A DNA stretch of 64,000 nucleotides from Allobosea caraganae. GTDB taxonomy: Bacteria; Pseudomonadota; Alphaproteobacteria; Rhizobiales; Beijerinckiaceae. How positions within the stretch are numbered: the stretch's first letter is position 1; each line of letters starts with the position of its first letter. The stretch lies in contig NZ_QQTO01000020.1 in NCBI RefSeq assembly GCF_003351345.1, forward strand, positions 62,001-126,000, written 5' to 3'. Below the pieces are notes generated by a model. The model searched no databases and was not told where the DNA came from. It saw only the letters and a program-made list of their open reading frames with translations. The translations under genes were made by a program, and so were the position numbers. This document shows, piece after piece, positions 1-7,717 of this stretch.

Positions 1-1217
1 TCGCGCCAGCGGCCGTCATCGACGCGCTGGATGCGCAAGGTGACGCCGATCTTGGCGAGGTCGGCCTGCCAGATCTCGGCATAGGTCGCGAGGTTCGGGT
101 TGGCCGCCGGGGTGGGGTAGGTGATCGACAGCTTGTCGACGCCGGCCTCCTCCAGCAGCTTCTTGGCCTTGGCGAGGTCGAAGGCCTGAGCGTCGACCAG
201 CTCGGCGACATAGCCGGTGGCGACCGGATCGTAGAACGGGCTCGCGACCGGCTTCTCGAAGCCGAAATGCGCGGCCTCGGCGAAAGCCTTGCGGTTCATC
301 GAATAGGACAGCGCCTGCCGCACGGCGAGCTTGTCGAACGGCGGCTTCGAGACGTTGACCATCAGCAGCCAAATGCTGTTCGGCACCTGGTCGATGCGGA
401 GGTTCTTGTCCGAGCGCAGGGATTCGAGGTCGGCGTCGTTGCTGCTGAGCACGCCGTTGACCTGGCCGGAGATGACGTTGTTGAGGACGCTGGAGCCTTG
501 CGCATAGAGGTTGAAGCGGAAGGTGCCGACCTTCGGCGTAGCAGGCAGATGGTATTTCGGGTTGGCGACGAAGGTGGCGTAGCGGCCCTGCACGTGCTCG
601 GTCATCCGGAACGGGCCGGTGCCGATCGGCAGGCTGCGCATGAAGATCGTGTCGTCCGGGTTCTCCAGGCGGACGGCGTAGAAGTAGTTCAGCAGGTCGA
701 TGCCGTAGGGCACCGGGTTCGAGAAGGTGACGAGCACGGTCGCGGCGTCCGGCGCGGTGATCGACTTGACCGGGGCGAAGACCGCCTTGATCTTCTGCAC
801 GCCCTGGTCGCCGGCGAGCGCGGGGTTCGAGAGATAGCCGAACATATCCGCGAAATGCTGCGCGGTCAGCGGCTTGCCGTCATGCCAGGTGACGTTCGGG
901 CGGAGCTTGAACGTGATCGAGGTGCTGTCCGGCGCGATCGTCCAGGATTCGGCGAGGTCGGCGACGAGCTCGCCCTTCGCGTCCTTGTAGACCAGGCGCG
1001 AGAACATCTGGTTGGCGGTCGAGAACTGGGTGAAGACCTGCGCCCAGGGATTGAAGGTCGAGAAGGCGCCGGCCTCGCCATATTCGATCGTGCCAGCCGC
1101 TTGCGCCATCGCCGCCTTGGGCAGGCTGAGCGAGGCGGCGCCAAACGCTGCGCCGGTGGTTGCGAGCAGGTGGCGGCGCGTCAGGCCGCGCGACGTGATT
1201 TCCGTGGTCTCGGACAT
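1..1217 (-). CDS. ABC transporter substrate-binding protein, peptide/nickel family (SBP_bac_5), C-terminus cut off by window edge
   Basis: Periplasmic binding protein of a peptide-type ABC importer; the true ligand cannot be told from sequence. About 405 residues are present and the gene runs off the left edge, so roughly the last fifth is missing. Residues 1-40 look like a Tat signal: an RR pair at 14-15 followed by HLL, a hydrophobic run, then an AMAQA cleavage region. The body has family 5 features: an early FNPW segment, LAESW, FKLRPNVTWHDGKPLTA, and a later region reading GTGPFRM. The ATG is preceded by a strong AGGAGG ribosome site. Permease and ATPase genes would be expected further left. 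A FadR/GntR regulator lies directly upstream on the same strand and an operator-like site lies between them. Family call is firm, substrate unknown. Confidence 0.9.
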   Translation of the reverse strand, partial: MSETTEITSRGLTRRHLLATTGAAFGAASLSLPKAAMAQAAGTIEYGEAGAFSTFNPWAQVFTQFSTANQMFSRLVYKDAKGELVADLAESWTIAPDSTSITFKLRPNVTWHDGKPLTAQHFADMFGYLSNPALAGDQGVQKIKAVFAPVKSITAPDAATVLVTFSNPVPYGIDLLNYFYAVRLENPDDTIFMRSLPIGTGPFRMTEHVQGRYATFVANPKYHLPATPKVGTFRFNLYAQGSSVLNNVISGQVNGVLSSNDADLESLRSDKNLRIDQVPNSIWLLMVNVSKPPFDKLAVRQALSYSMNRKAFAEAAHFGFEKPVASPFYDPVATGYVAELVDAQAFDLAKAKKLLEEAGVDKLSITYPTPAANPNLATYAEIWQADLAKIGVTLRIQRVDDGRWR

Positions 1218-1281
1218 GGTTTCCTCCTTGGATTGCGCGGACGTTTGCCGTCCGTCGATAGCGTGGCCGTACGCCGCGGGT

Positions 1282-1313
1282 GCGCCGCTCTCATCTCCAG
1301 AGGAGAGCGGCGC
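1282..1313. promoter_or_regulatory. perfect inverted repeat in the leader of the ABC binding-protein gene
   Basis: Arms GCGCCGCTCTC and GAGAGCGGCGC (11 bp, perfect) flank a 10-base loop. It lies between the GntR regulator and the binding-protein start, and would fold as a GC-rich hairpin in the transcript. There is no T-run, so it could be a weak terminator of the regulator transcript, an attenuator-like stem or an operator. Confidence 0.4.
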
Positions 1314-1331
1314 GGGCGGTGATGGCCCTAT

Positions 1332-1343
1332 TTCTCATACGAT
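1332..1343 (-). promoter_or_regulatory. FadR/GntR operator-like sequence upstream of the ABC binding-protein gene
   Basis: Read on the minus strand this is ATCGTATGAGAA, close to the TNGT-ATG-ACNA pattern that the FadR subfamily binds and similar to the perfect copy at 2253-2263. It suggests that the neighbouring GntR protein controls the transporter as well as its own divergent promoter. Confidence 0.35.
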
Positions 1344-1419
1344 ATTACTGATTTGGGAATTTCAGATTGTCAACGCCTCGTGCGTCCACTGCCGGGGTGG
1401 AATCGCAGGAGTGACCTAG

Positions 1420-2151
1420 TCACGGCTCCAGGTCGTGGCCCCGGATCAGCACGACGTCCGAGGTCGCGTTGCCGATCAGGGTGACGGCCGCCGCATGGGC
1501 CATGCTCGGCTTGCGCTCGATGATCGCGCGCAGCACGTCGCCATGCTCGATGATGGCGCGCGGCCGGTGGTCGCCCCGCGCCGCGATCTCGAACATCTGC
1601 CGCAGGCCGAAGCTGAAGAGCTGGCCGATCGGCCAGAAGAACTCGTTATGGGTGGCGAAATAGATCGAGCGGTGGAAGGCGAGATCGGCCTCGACCCAGC
1701 GGGCATTGTCGGCGCCGGCATCGACCATCGCCTGGAAGTCGGACTGGAGCTGAAGGCGGTCCTCATCCGTGGCCGCGACCGCCGCCAGCGCCGCAGCAGC
1801 CGGCTCCGTTGCCCGGCGCAGCTCGAACATCTTCTTGAGATAGGTGTCGGTGTCGGTGACCTCGACGCGCCAGCGCAGGATGTCGGGGTCGAGATGGCTC
1901 CAGTGCCGGGGATCGCGCACCCGCGTGCCGCGCTTGGGGCTCGAGACCAGCAGGCCCTTGGCGATGAGCGAGCGCAAGGCCTCGCGCATCGCGGTGCGGC
2001 TGATGCCGAGCATCTCGCAGAGCTGCGACTCGGGCGGCAGGGTTTCGCCGGCCTTGTAGTCGCCCCTCACGATCGCCACGCCGAGCTGGTCCGCGACGCG
2101 GATGTGAAGCTTGAGGCTGGCGGGGGCGAGCGGGCGGGGTGTGGCATCCAT
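1420..2151 (-). CDS. FadR-subfamily GntR transcriptional regulator (FCD domain)
   Basis: A 243-residue DNA-binding repressor or activator. Residues 15-80 form the GntR winged helix-turn-helix (ESQLCEMLGISRTAMREALRS region). Residues 105-235 form the all-helical FCD ligand domain. The usual metal-binding set of this domain is visible: D156 and H160 in DLAFH, H203 and H219. FCD proteins of this type generally sense small organic or sugar acids. The gene is divergent from a short-chain dehydrogenase and precedes, on its own strand, the ABC binding-protein gene. Operator-like sites occur on both sides. It is therefore a plausible local regulator of both units, but the inducer is unknown. Confidence 0.93.
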   Translation of the reverse strand: MDATPRPLAPASLKLHIRVADQLGVAIVRGDYKAGETLPPESQLCEMLGISRTAMREALRSLIAKGLLVSSPKRGTRVRDPRHWSHLDPDILRWRVEVTDTDTYLKKMFELRRATEPAAAALAAVAATDEDRLQLQSDFQAMVDAGADNARWVEADLAFHRSIYFATHNEFFWPIGQLFSFGLRQMFEIAARGDHRPRAIIEHGDVLRAIIERKPSMAHAAAVTLIGNATSDVVLIRGHDLEP

Positions 2152-2234
2152 TGCGGGCTGGAATCCTCGTTCTCAGTCTTGGAAACGGCCAGGCGGGATA
2201 GCCCTGCGAAGGGTGTCGCACGCGACGCCTCGGC

Positions 2235-2263
2235 TTGACAATGTGAAACATATTGTATGACAA
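2235..2263 (+). promoter_or_regulatory. divergent promoter with FadR-type operator
   Basis: TTGACA at 2235-2240 is a good -35 element for the dehydrogenase gene. Where the -10 would fall, 2253-2263 reads TTGTATGACAA, a perfect TTGT-N3-ACAA dyad matching the FadR/GntR consensus. The site lies between the regulator and the dehydrogenase, which points to auto-regulation and control of the dehydrogenase. The -10 itself is not clear. Confidence 0.55.
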
Positions 2264-2394
2264 ATAGCGATAATGATCGAGTGCGCCCCGCGCCCCGGTG
2301 ATCGCGATGCTTGCGGCCGCTCTCTGAAGCCTGCTCCTCGCGAGCCCCGGCTTGGGCGATCCCATAAACGAACCCCGAAGGCGAGGAAGACGGC

Positions 2395-3141
2395 ATGTAC
2401 GACGTGGCAGGAAAAGTCGCGGTGATCACCGGCGGCACGCGCGGGATCGGCCTCGCCATCGCCGAGCAGCTTCTCGCCGCCGGCGGCATCGTGGTGCTCA
2501 ACGGCCGCAACGCGACGCCGGAGGCGGAAGCGCTGACGGCGCGCTTCGGGCCGGAGCGGGTCGCGGTCGAACTCAGCGACATCTCGCAGCCCGCGGCGGC
2601 GACGGCGCTGGTCGCGGCAGCGGCGAAGCGCTTCGGCCGGCTCGACATCCTCGTGCACTCGGCCGGCGGGCCGGTGCCGGGCAAGATCGCCGACCTGACA
2701 TCCGAAATCTGGATGGACGCCTTCGCCCTGCATGTCCACCCGGTCTTCCACCTGTTCCGGGCGGCGCATCCTCATCTGGCGAAGGAGGGCGGGGCGGTGC
2801 TGCTGATCTCCTCCGTCGCCGGCCTGCGTGGCTGCCCGGGCACCGTCGCCTACCAGACCGTCAAGGGCGCGCTGATTCCGCTCGCCAAGGCACTCGCCTT
2901 CGACCACGGCCACGAGAACATCCGCGTCAACCTATTGACGCCCGGCATCATTCGCACCCGCTTCCATGCGGCGATGAGCGAACAGGCCAAGGCGCATAAC
3001 CTCGACAAGCGGATCCCGCTGCGGCGCGAGGGCTCGGTCGAGGACGTCGCCTCCGCCGCGCTGCAAATGATCCAGAACGAGTTCATCACCGGCGAGTACC
3101 TGACGGTCGATGGCGGCATGTCGATGCGGGTGACCGGCTAA
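2395..3141 (+). CDS. SDR-family NAD(P)-dependent oxidoreductase
   Basis: A 248-residue classical short-chain dehydrogenase, probably acting on a sugar, polyol or hydroxy acid and cytosolic. Visible motifs: nucleotide-binding TGGTRGIG at 13-20, HSAGG at 88-92 in place of the usual NNAG, catalytic S140, Y153 and K157 (YQTVK), and the C-terminal NEFITGEYLTVDGG typical of the family. The fourth member of the catalytic tetrad, usually Asn in a VN pair, aligns with His113 here (FALHV). GAGGAAG lies just before the ATG. It is divergent from a FadR-type regulator with an operator in the shared promoter. Its stop codon lies inside a dispersed palindromic repeat. Confidence 0.93.
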   Translation: MYDVAGKVAVITGGTRGIGLAIAEQLLAAGGIVVLNGRNATPEAEALTARFGPERVAVELSDISQPAAATALVAAAAKRFGRLDILVHSAGGPVPGKIADLTSEIWMDAFALHVHPVFHLFRAAHPHLAKEGGAVLLISSVAGLRGCPGTVAYQTVKGALIPLAKALAFDHGHENIRVNLLTPGIIRTRFHAAMSEQAKAHNLDKRIPLRREGSVEDVASAALQMIQNEFITGEYLTVDGGMSMRVTG

Positions 3142-3239
3142 AGCGATTTCCGATCCCCTTGGATCGTTCAATCGCTTTAGCTTCCTGATCCTTCGCATTT
3201 TCTTCACGCGAACCGGTATCCACTTCGCTCGAAAATGCT
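3138..3239. repeat. two adjacent dispersed intergenic palindromes after the SDR gene
   Basis: First element, 3138-3180: arms CTAAAGCGAT and ATCGCTTTAG enclose an inner stem CGATCC/GGATCG. It contains the SDR stop codon and could act as a terminator. Second element, 3194-3239: starts CGCATTTTCTTCACGCGAA and ends TTCGCTCGAAAATGCT. A diverged copy of the second element is at 43821-43870. This kind of element is, from general knowledge, scattered through Rhizobiales genomes. Confidence 0.75.
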
Positions 3240-3338
3240 TCTGGGCACAGCCAGGGGCTGGCGAAAGCGGCGGCGGATGGTATTGCGGATGCTGCCGCTG
3301 CGTCCCAATGGCGGCTGCGGCCTGGGGGCAGCCAATCC

Positions 3339-4145
3339 ATGAAGCCGATATCGCTCGTCGTCTCCGATGCAGACGGCACGCTGGTCAACCACGACAAGGG
3401 CCTGTCTCCGGCGACACTCGCCGCGGCGCATAAGCTGCGCGAGGCCGGGATCGGGCTCGCGGTGGTGTCGAGCCGGCCGCCACGCGGTATGGTGATGATC
3501 GCCGAGGCGCTCGATCTCGAGCTGTTCGGCGGCTTCAACGGCGGGCTGATCGTCGACCGCGCCATGAACGTGGTCGAGCAGAACCTCGTGCCGGAAGCGG
3601 CGGCGCGCATCGCGGTTGCCGAGTTCGAGAAGGTCGGCGCCGACATCTGGGTCTTCGCCGACAACCAATGGCTGCTGACCAATCCCGATGGCGCCTACGT
3701 GCCGCGCGAGTTCCGCACCGTGCAGTTCGAGCCGACCGTGGTCGCGAGCTTCGAGCCCTATCTCGCGCGCGTCGGCAAGATCGTGGCCTCGTCCAATGAT
3801 TTCGACATGCTGGCCCGCGCCGAGCAGGACCTGTCGGAGACGCTAGGCGCGCTCGCCTCGGCGCGGCGCTCGCAGCGCTACTATCTCGACGTGACCCATC
3901 CGACCGCCGACAAGGGCCACGCGGCGCGCAGCTTCGCCCGGCATTGGGGCGTGCCGATGGAGGAGGTCGCAGTGCTCGGCGACATGGCCAACGACCTGCC
4001 GATGTTCGCCGTCGCAGGCCTCGCCATCGCCATGGGCAACGCCACGCCCGAGGTGCAGGCCGAGGCCGACGTGGTGACGGCGACGAATGACGACGATGGC
4101 TGGGCCAAGGCGATCGAAGAGATCGTGCTGCCGCGCGGACGTTGA
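3339..4145 (+). CDS. Cof-type HAD-superfamily hydrolase (sugar-phosphatase-like)
   Basis: A 268-residue phosphatase of the HAD IIB (Cof/YidA) class, cytosolic. Motif I is DADGTL with nucleophile D10 and acid/base D12; motif II is the VVSSRPP region near 42-48; motif III Lys is K192 (DKGHAA); motif IV is GDMANDLPMF at 214-223 with metal-binding aspartates. The cap domain lies between about 85 and 180. The chosen ATG gives the typical short N-terminus; the ribosome site is weak. It sits between an SDR gene and a sugar-type ABC transporter on the other strand, so a sugar-phosphate substrate is possible but not shown. Confidence 0.9.
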   Translation: MKPISLVVSDADGTLVNHDKGLSPATLAAAHKLREAGIGLAVVSSRPPRGMVMIAEALDLELFGGFNGGLIVDRAMNVVEQNLVPEAAARIAVAEFEKVGADIWVFADNQWLLTNPDGAYVPREFRTVQFEPTVVASFEPYLARVGKIVASSNDFDMLARAEQDLSETLGALASARRSQRYYLDVTHPTADKGHAARSFARHWGVPMEEVAVLGDMANDLPMFAVAGLAIAMGNATPEVQAEADVVTATNDDDGWAKAIEEIVLPRGR

Positions 4146-4151
4146 GCTGAA

Positions 4152-4233
4152 GCGCCACGCAGGACGAGCTTTGGTTGCCCGCGTGGCGCGATCCGGTTGA
4201 GTCTGCAGGCCTTGTCCCGGCTCCGGCGGAGCC
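4152..4233. terminator. stem-loops between convergent genes
   Basis: Two inverted repeats lie between the converging HAD and binding-protein genes: GCGCCACGC (4152-4160) with GCGTGGCGC (4181-4189), and GGCTCC-GGC-GGAGCC (4219-4233). Neither has a clear T-run, so termination is a suggestion from position and pairing only. Confidence 0.4.
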
Positions 4234-4236
4234 GGC

Positions 4237-5196
4237 TCAGAACCTGCTATTCGCGTCGTAATACTTGACGGCATTGTCCTTGGTGATGATCGGCGAGGGC
4301 AGGGCGGTGTCCTTCTTCGGCACGCCGCCGGCGATGATCGCCATGGCGCGGTTGAAGCCGGCGCGGCCGATCTGGTCGGAGGAGTTGCGCCCGGTCACGC
4401 CGTAATTGCTGTCCTCGCGCATGATCTCCTTGAGCGTGCCCATCTCGCCGTCGACCGAGGCGATGAAGATCTGCTTGCTCTTGCCGGCATCGGCGATCGC
4501 CTTCTGCGCGCCCAGGCACATCGAGTCGTTCTCGCAGAACACGGCGTTGAGGTCGGCGTTCTTGGAGAGCAGGTCCTCCATCTGGGTGAAGCCGCCATCG
4601 GCGCTCCATTTGCCCCAGCCGGGCGCGACCACCGTCTGGATCTTCGTGCCTTCGAGCTTGGCCTTGACGCCGTCGCTGCGGTTCGAGCCGATCGTGTTGT
4701 CGGCCGGCCCGCCGCGGATGATCGCCACCTTGCCCTGGCCGTTGAGCCGCTTGTTGATGTAGTCGCCGACGCCCTCGCCGATGGCGCGGTTGTCGGGCCC
4801 GACCCAGGCCGTCCGCTCGCCGCCCTTGAGCTGCCGGTCGACCATCACCACCGGCACCTTCGCCCGGTTGATCGCCTCGAGCGCGGCCGGCGCGGCCTCG
4901 ATCCAGGCGCCGGAGATGATCAGGGCATCGACCTTCTGGTTGAGCAGGTCGTCGACATCGGCGGTCAGCTTGGCGACGTCGCCCTTGGCGTCGGTGGAGA
5001 GGATCTTCACGTTGGGGAAATGCGAGGCCTCGTCCTTCACGGCGGCGTCCATGCCGACGAAATAGGCGCAGCAGAGCGACAGGTTGACCATGCCGATCTT
5101 GATGTTCTTGGTGGCTGCGGGCTGGGCGGCTGCGGGCTGGGCCGCCAGCGCCAGTCCGGCAATGGCGGTGGTCGCGAGTAGTTTCGTCAGGTTCAT
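4237..5196 (-). CDS. sugar ABC transporter substrate-binding protein (RbsB-like, Peripla_BP_4)
   Basis: A 319-residue periplasmic binding protein of the ribose/galactose type. Residues 1-24 form a Sec signal peptide ending in an AQPAAA region. The mature part starts NIKIGMVNLSLCCAYFVGM, followed by the two-lobed fold with markers ALIISGAWIEAAPAALEAI, VVMVDRQ and a late IFIASVDGEMGTLKEI segment. The reading frame stays open far upstream, but the ATG at 5196 has a GGGAGGAAACC ribosome site and begins the signal peptide. It is the last gene of a unit aldehyde dehydrogenase, ATPase, permease, binding protein, 41 bases after the permease. The CC pair near the mature N-terminus is a little unusual. 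Ligand unknown. Confidence 0.93.
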   Translation of the reverse strand: MNLTKLLATTAIAGLALAAQPAAAQPAATKNIKIGMVNLSLCCAYFVGMDAAVKDEASHFPNVKILSTDAKGDVAKLTADVDDLLNQKVDALIISGAWIEAAPAALEAINRAKVPVVMVDRQLKGGERTAWVGPDNRAIGEGVGDYINKRLNGQGKVAIIRGGPADNTIGSNRSDGVKAKLEGTKIQTVVAPGWGKWSADGGFTQMEDLLSKNADLNAVFCENDSMCLGAQKAIADAGKSKQIFIASVDGEMGTLKEIMREDSNYGVTGRNSSDQIGRAGFNRAMAIIAGGVPKKDTALPSPIITKDNAVKYYDANSRF

Positions 5197-5237
5197 GGTT
5201 TCCTCCCTCTGGATGACCCGGCTTTTGCCGGTTGCTT

Positions 5238-6197
5238 TCACGCTCTTTTGCGCCTGGCGAGCACCGCCGCCAGGATGATCAGCCCCTTGAGTAGCTGCTG
5301 GTAATAGGAATCGACGTTGAAGAGGTTGAGCACGTTGTCGACTACGGCGAGGGCCAGCACCCCGCCGAGAACGCCGATGGCCGTGCCGCCGCCGCCGCCC
5401 AGAAGGCCGCCGCCGATCACCACCGCCGCGATCGCGTCGAGCTCGTAGCCGGCGCCGACGCTCGGCTGGGCGATGCCGACCCGTGAGCTGAGCAGCACCC
5501 CGGCCAGGGCCGCCAGCAGGCCGCAGGCGCCATAGGCCAGGATGAGGTGCCGGCGCACGTCGACGCCCGCCAGCCGGACGGCCTCCTTGTTGACCCCGAG
5601 CGCGAAGGCGGCGCGGCCGGAGACCGTATGGTTCAGGTAGAACCAGACGATGGGCACCACGAGCGCGAAGACGATGAAGGTGACCGGCACCGGGCCGATG
5701 AAGGCGCCGCCGATCAGCCCGCGGAAGAGCTCGTCCTTCGGATAGAGCGGCGTATCCGAGTAGACATAGGTCAGCCCGCGCAGGCTCCCCATCGTCGCGA
5801 GCGTGACGATGAAGGGCTGGAGGTCGAAGCGGGCGATCAGCCAGCCGTTGACGACGCCCAGGCAAAGTCCCATCGCGAGCGCGACGGGGATCGCCAGCGA
5901 GAAATGCATGTTCGTTTGCAGGCCGGTCGCGAGCAGGCCTGCCAGCGCCAGCACCGACCCGACCGAGAGGTCGATGCCGCCCGTGCGGATGACGATCAGC
6001 ATGCCGAGGCTGAGCAAGCCGTTCGTGACGATCTGGCGGGAGACGTTGACGAAGTTGCGCTCGGTGAGGAAGGCATCCGAGGCGGAGGCTGCGAAGGCCA
6101 CCAGGATCAGGACGGCCAGCCCGAACAGGATGTCGGCGCGGCTGAAGCGCGAGGCGAAGGTGGGCCTGGACCGCGATGTCGAGACGGCTTCGGTCAA
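5238..6197 (-). CDS. sugar ABC transporter permease (RbsC-like)
   Basis: A 319-residue inner-membrane permease of the BPD_transp_2 family with about 8-10 hydrophobic segments. Family hallmarks are the GGIDLSVGSVLALAG segment near residues 73-87, the LQPFIVTLATMGSLRG segment, and the AVVIGGGLLGGGGG run near 245. A short basic cytosolic tail ends in RRKRA. The start overlaps the end of the ATPase gene by four bases (ATGA), so the two are translationally coupled. It pairs with the adjacent ATPase and binding protein for uptake of an unidentified sugar-like solute. Confidence 0.94.
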   Translation of the reverse strand: MTEAVSTSRSRPTFASRFSRADILFGLAVLILVAFAASASDAFLTERNFVNVSRQIVTNGLLSLGMLIVIRTGGIDLSVGSVLALAGLLATGLQTNMHFSLAIPVALAMGLCLGVVNGWLIARFDLQPFIVTLATMGSLRGLTYVYSDTPLYPKDELFRGLIGGAFIGPVPVTFIVFALVVPIVWFYLNHTVSGRAAFALGVNKEAVRLAGVDVRRHLILAYGACGLLAALAGVLLSSRVGIAQPSVGAGYELDAIAAVVIGGGLLGGGGGTAIGVLGGVLALAVVDNVLNLFNVDSYYQQLLKGLIILAAVLARRKRA

Positions 6198-7717
6198 TGC
6201 AGGCGCTCCCCAGAGGCTTGGCCGACCGGGAGGCCGGCGGCATGCGCGAAGACGTCTTCCGGGCGATAGGCGTCCGGCGGCAACTCGGCCGCGATGCGGC
6301 CGTTGCGCACGATCAGCAGGCGGTCGGAGAGGCCCAGCACCTCCGGCATCTCGGACGAGATCAGCAGCACCGCCATGCCGCTATCGGCGAGGTCCCGGAT
6401 CATCCGGTAGATCTGCACCTTGGTCGCGATGTCGACGCCGCGGGTCGGCTCGTCGAAGATGAAGAGCTTGATGCCCTCGACCAGCAGCCATTTGGCGATC
6501 ACCACCTTCTGCTGGTTGCCGCCGGAGAGCTGGCGCACGGCGCGGGCAGGGTCGCGCGGACGCACAGTGAGGTCGCGGATCTTGTCGTCGACAAGCCGGC
6601 GGCGCTCCGCCCCGTCAATGATTCCGTAGCGCGAGAAGCGCGAAAAGCTGGCGAGGCCGGCATTGTCGATGACGCTGCAATCGAGCGCCAGGCCGTCGCC
6701 TTTGCGGTCCTCGGTCAGCATGGCGACGCCGCCGCGGACGGCGCGGAGCGGATCGGCGAAGTTCGCCGCGGCTCCGTTCAGCCGAACCTCACCCGCATCA
6801 GCGAGGCCCGCTCCGAAGACGACCTTGGCGATCTCGGTGCGGCCGGAGCCGACCAGCCCGAACATGCCGAGGATCTCGCCGGCCCGGACGGCGAAGGAGA
6901 CGTCCGCAAACGCCCCGGCCTGACTCAGCTTCTCGACCTCAAGCACGATCTCCCCGGTCTGCCGGGTCTTTTCCGGGAAGATGGCGGCGAGCGGCCGGCC
7001 GACCATGGCGTGGATCAACCTGTCCTGGTCGAGCTCGGCGATGCTGCCGGCGAGCACGCTCTGGCCATCCTTGAGCACCACGATCTCGTCGGTGATCGCG
7101 TAGATCTCCTCCAGCCGGTGCGAGATGTAGAGGATCGTCGTGCCGCCGGCCGCCAGCGCGCGGACCTTGGCGAACAGTTTTTCGGTCTCAGCCCCGGAGA
7201 GCACGGCCGTCGGCTCGTCGAGGATAAGGATCCTCGGCTCGGTAACCAGAGCCTTGCCGATCTCGACGATCTGTTGCTGCGCGACGCTCAGCGAGGAGAC
7301 GAGCGCGGTGGGGTCGATGTCGGGAAAGCCGAAACCGGCGAGCACCTGGCCGGCGATCCGCTCCGCCTTGCGCCAATCGACGATGAAGGACGCCCAGCGC
7401 GTCGGCAGGCGGCCGAGCAGGATGTTCTCGGCCACCGAGAGATGCGGCAGCAGGCTGAGCTCCTGGTAGACCGTGCAGATGCCGTGCGCCATCGCGTCGG
7501 CCGGGCTGGAGATCCGGGCCGGCCGGCCGTCGAGCAGGATGTCGCCGCTGTCGGGCAGCGTCGCGCCCGCGAGCATCTTCATCAGCGTCGACTTGCCCGC
7601 GCCGTTCTCCCCGCACAGGGCCAGCACGCGGCCCGGCTCGACCGCGAAGGAGATGTCGCGGATGGCGGGGTTGCCGTCATAGCTCTTGGCGATGCGGGAG
7701 ATTGCGAGATGCGGCAT
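6194..7717 (-). CDS. sugar ABC transporter ATP-binding protein (RbsA-like, two ABC domains)
   Basis: A 507-residue cytosolic ATPase with two ABC domains, as in RbsA/MglA. Domain 1: Walker A GENGAGKST, signature SVAQQQ, Walker B ILILDEPTA, and ISHRLEEI. Domain 2: degenerate Walker A GLVGSGRTE (normal for this family), signature LSGGNQQKV, Walker B LFIFDEPTRGVD. The ATG at 7717 shares one base with the stop of the aldehyde dehydrogenase gene (TGATG). A GTG one codon earlier would overlap by four bases. Either way the gene is coupled to its neighbours in a single operon. Confidence 0.95.
   Translation of the reverse strand: MPHLAISRIAKSYDGNPAIRDISFAVEPGRVLALCGENGAGKSTLMKMLAGATLPDSGDILLDGRPARISSPADAMAHGICTVYQELSLLPHLSVAENILLGRLPTRWASFIVDWRKAERIAGQVLAGFGFPDIDPTALVSSLSVAQQQIVEIGKALVTEPRILILDEPTAVLSGAETEKLFAKVRALAAGGTTILYISHRLEEIYAITDEIVVLKDGQSVLAGSIAELDQDRLIHAMVGRPLAAIFPEKTRQTGEIVLEVEKLSQAGAFADVSFAVRAGEILGMFGLVGSGRTEIAKVVFGAGLADAGEVRLNGAAANFADPLRAVRGGVAMLTEDRKGDGLALDCSVIDNAGLASFSRFSRYGIIDGAERRRLVDDKIRDLTVRPRDPARAVRQLSGGNQQKVVIAKWLLVEGIKLFIFDEPTRGVDIATKVQIYRMIRDLADSGMAVLLISSEMPEVLGLSDRLLIVRNGRIAAELPPDAYRPEDVFAHAAGLPVGQASGERLH

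Noticed and set aside
267-1322. A 351-codon open frame on the plus strand opposite the first ABC gene
   Set aside because: Shadow frame; the minus strand encodes a complete Tat signal and binding-protein core.
4237-6243. A single 668-residue product covering the sugar binding protein and the permease region
   Set aside because: The frame merely stays open upstream. The start at 5196 has a ribosome site and signal peptide, and the permease is in another frame.
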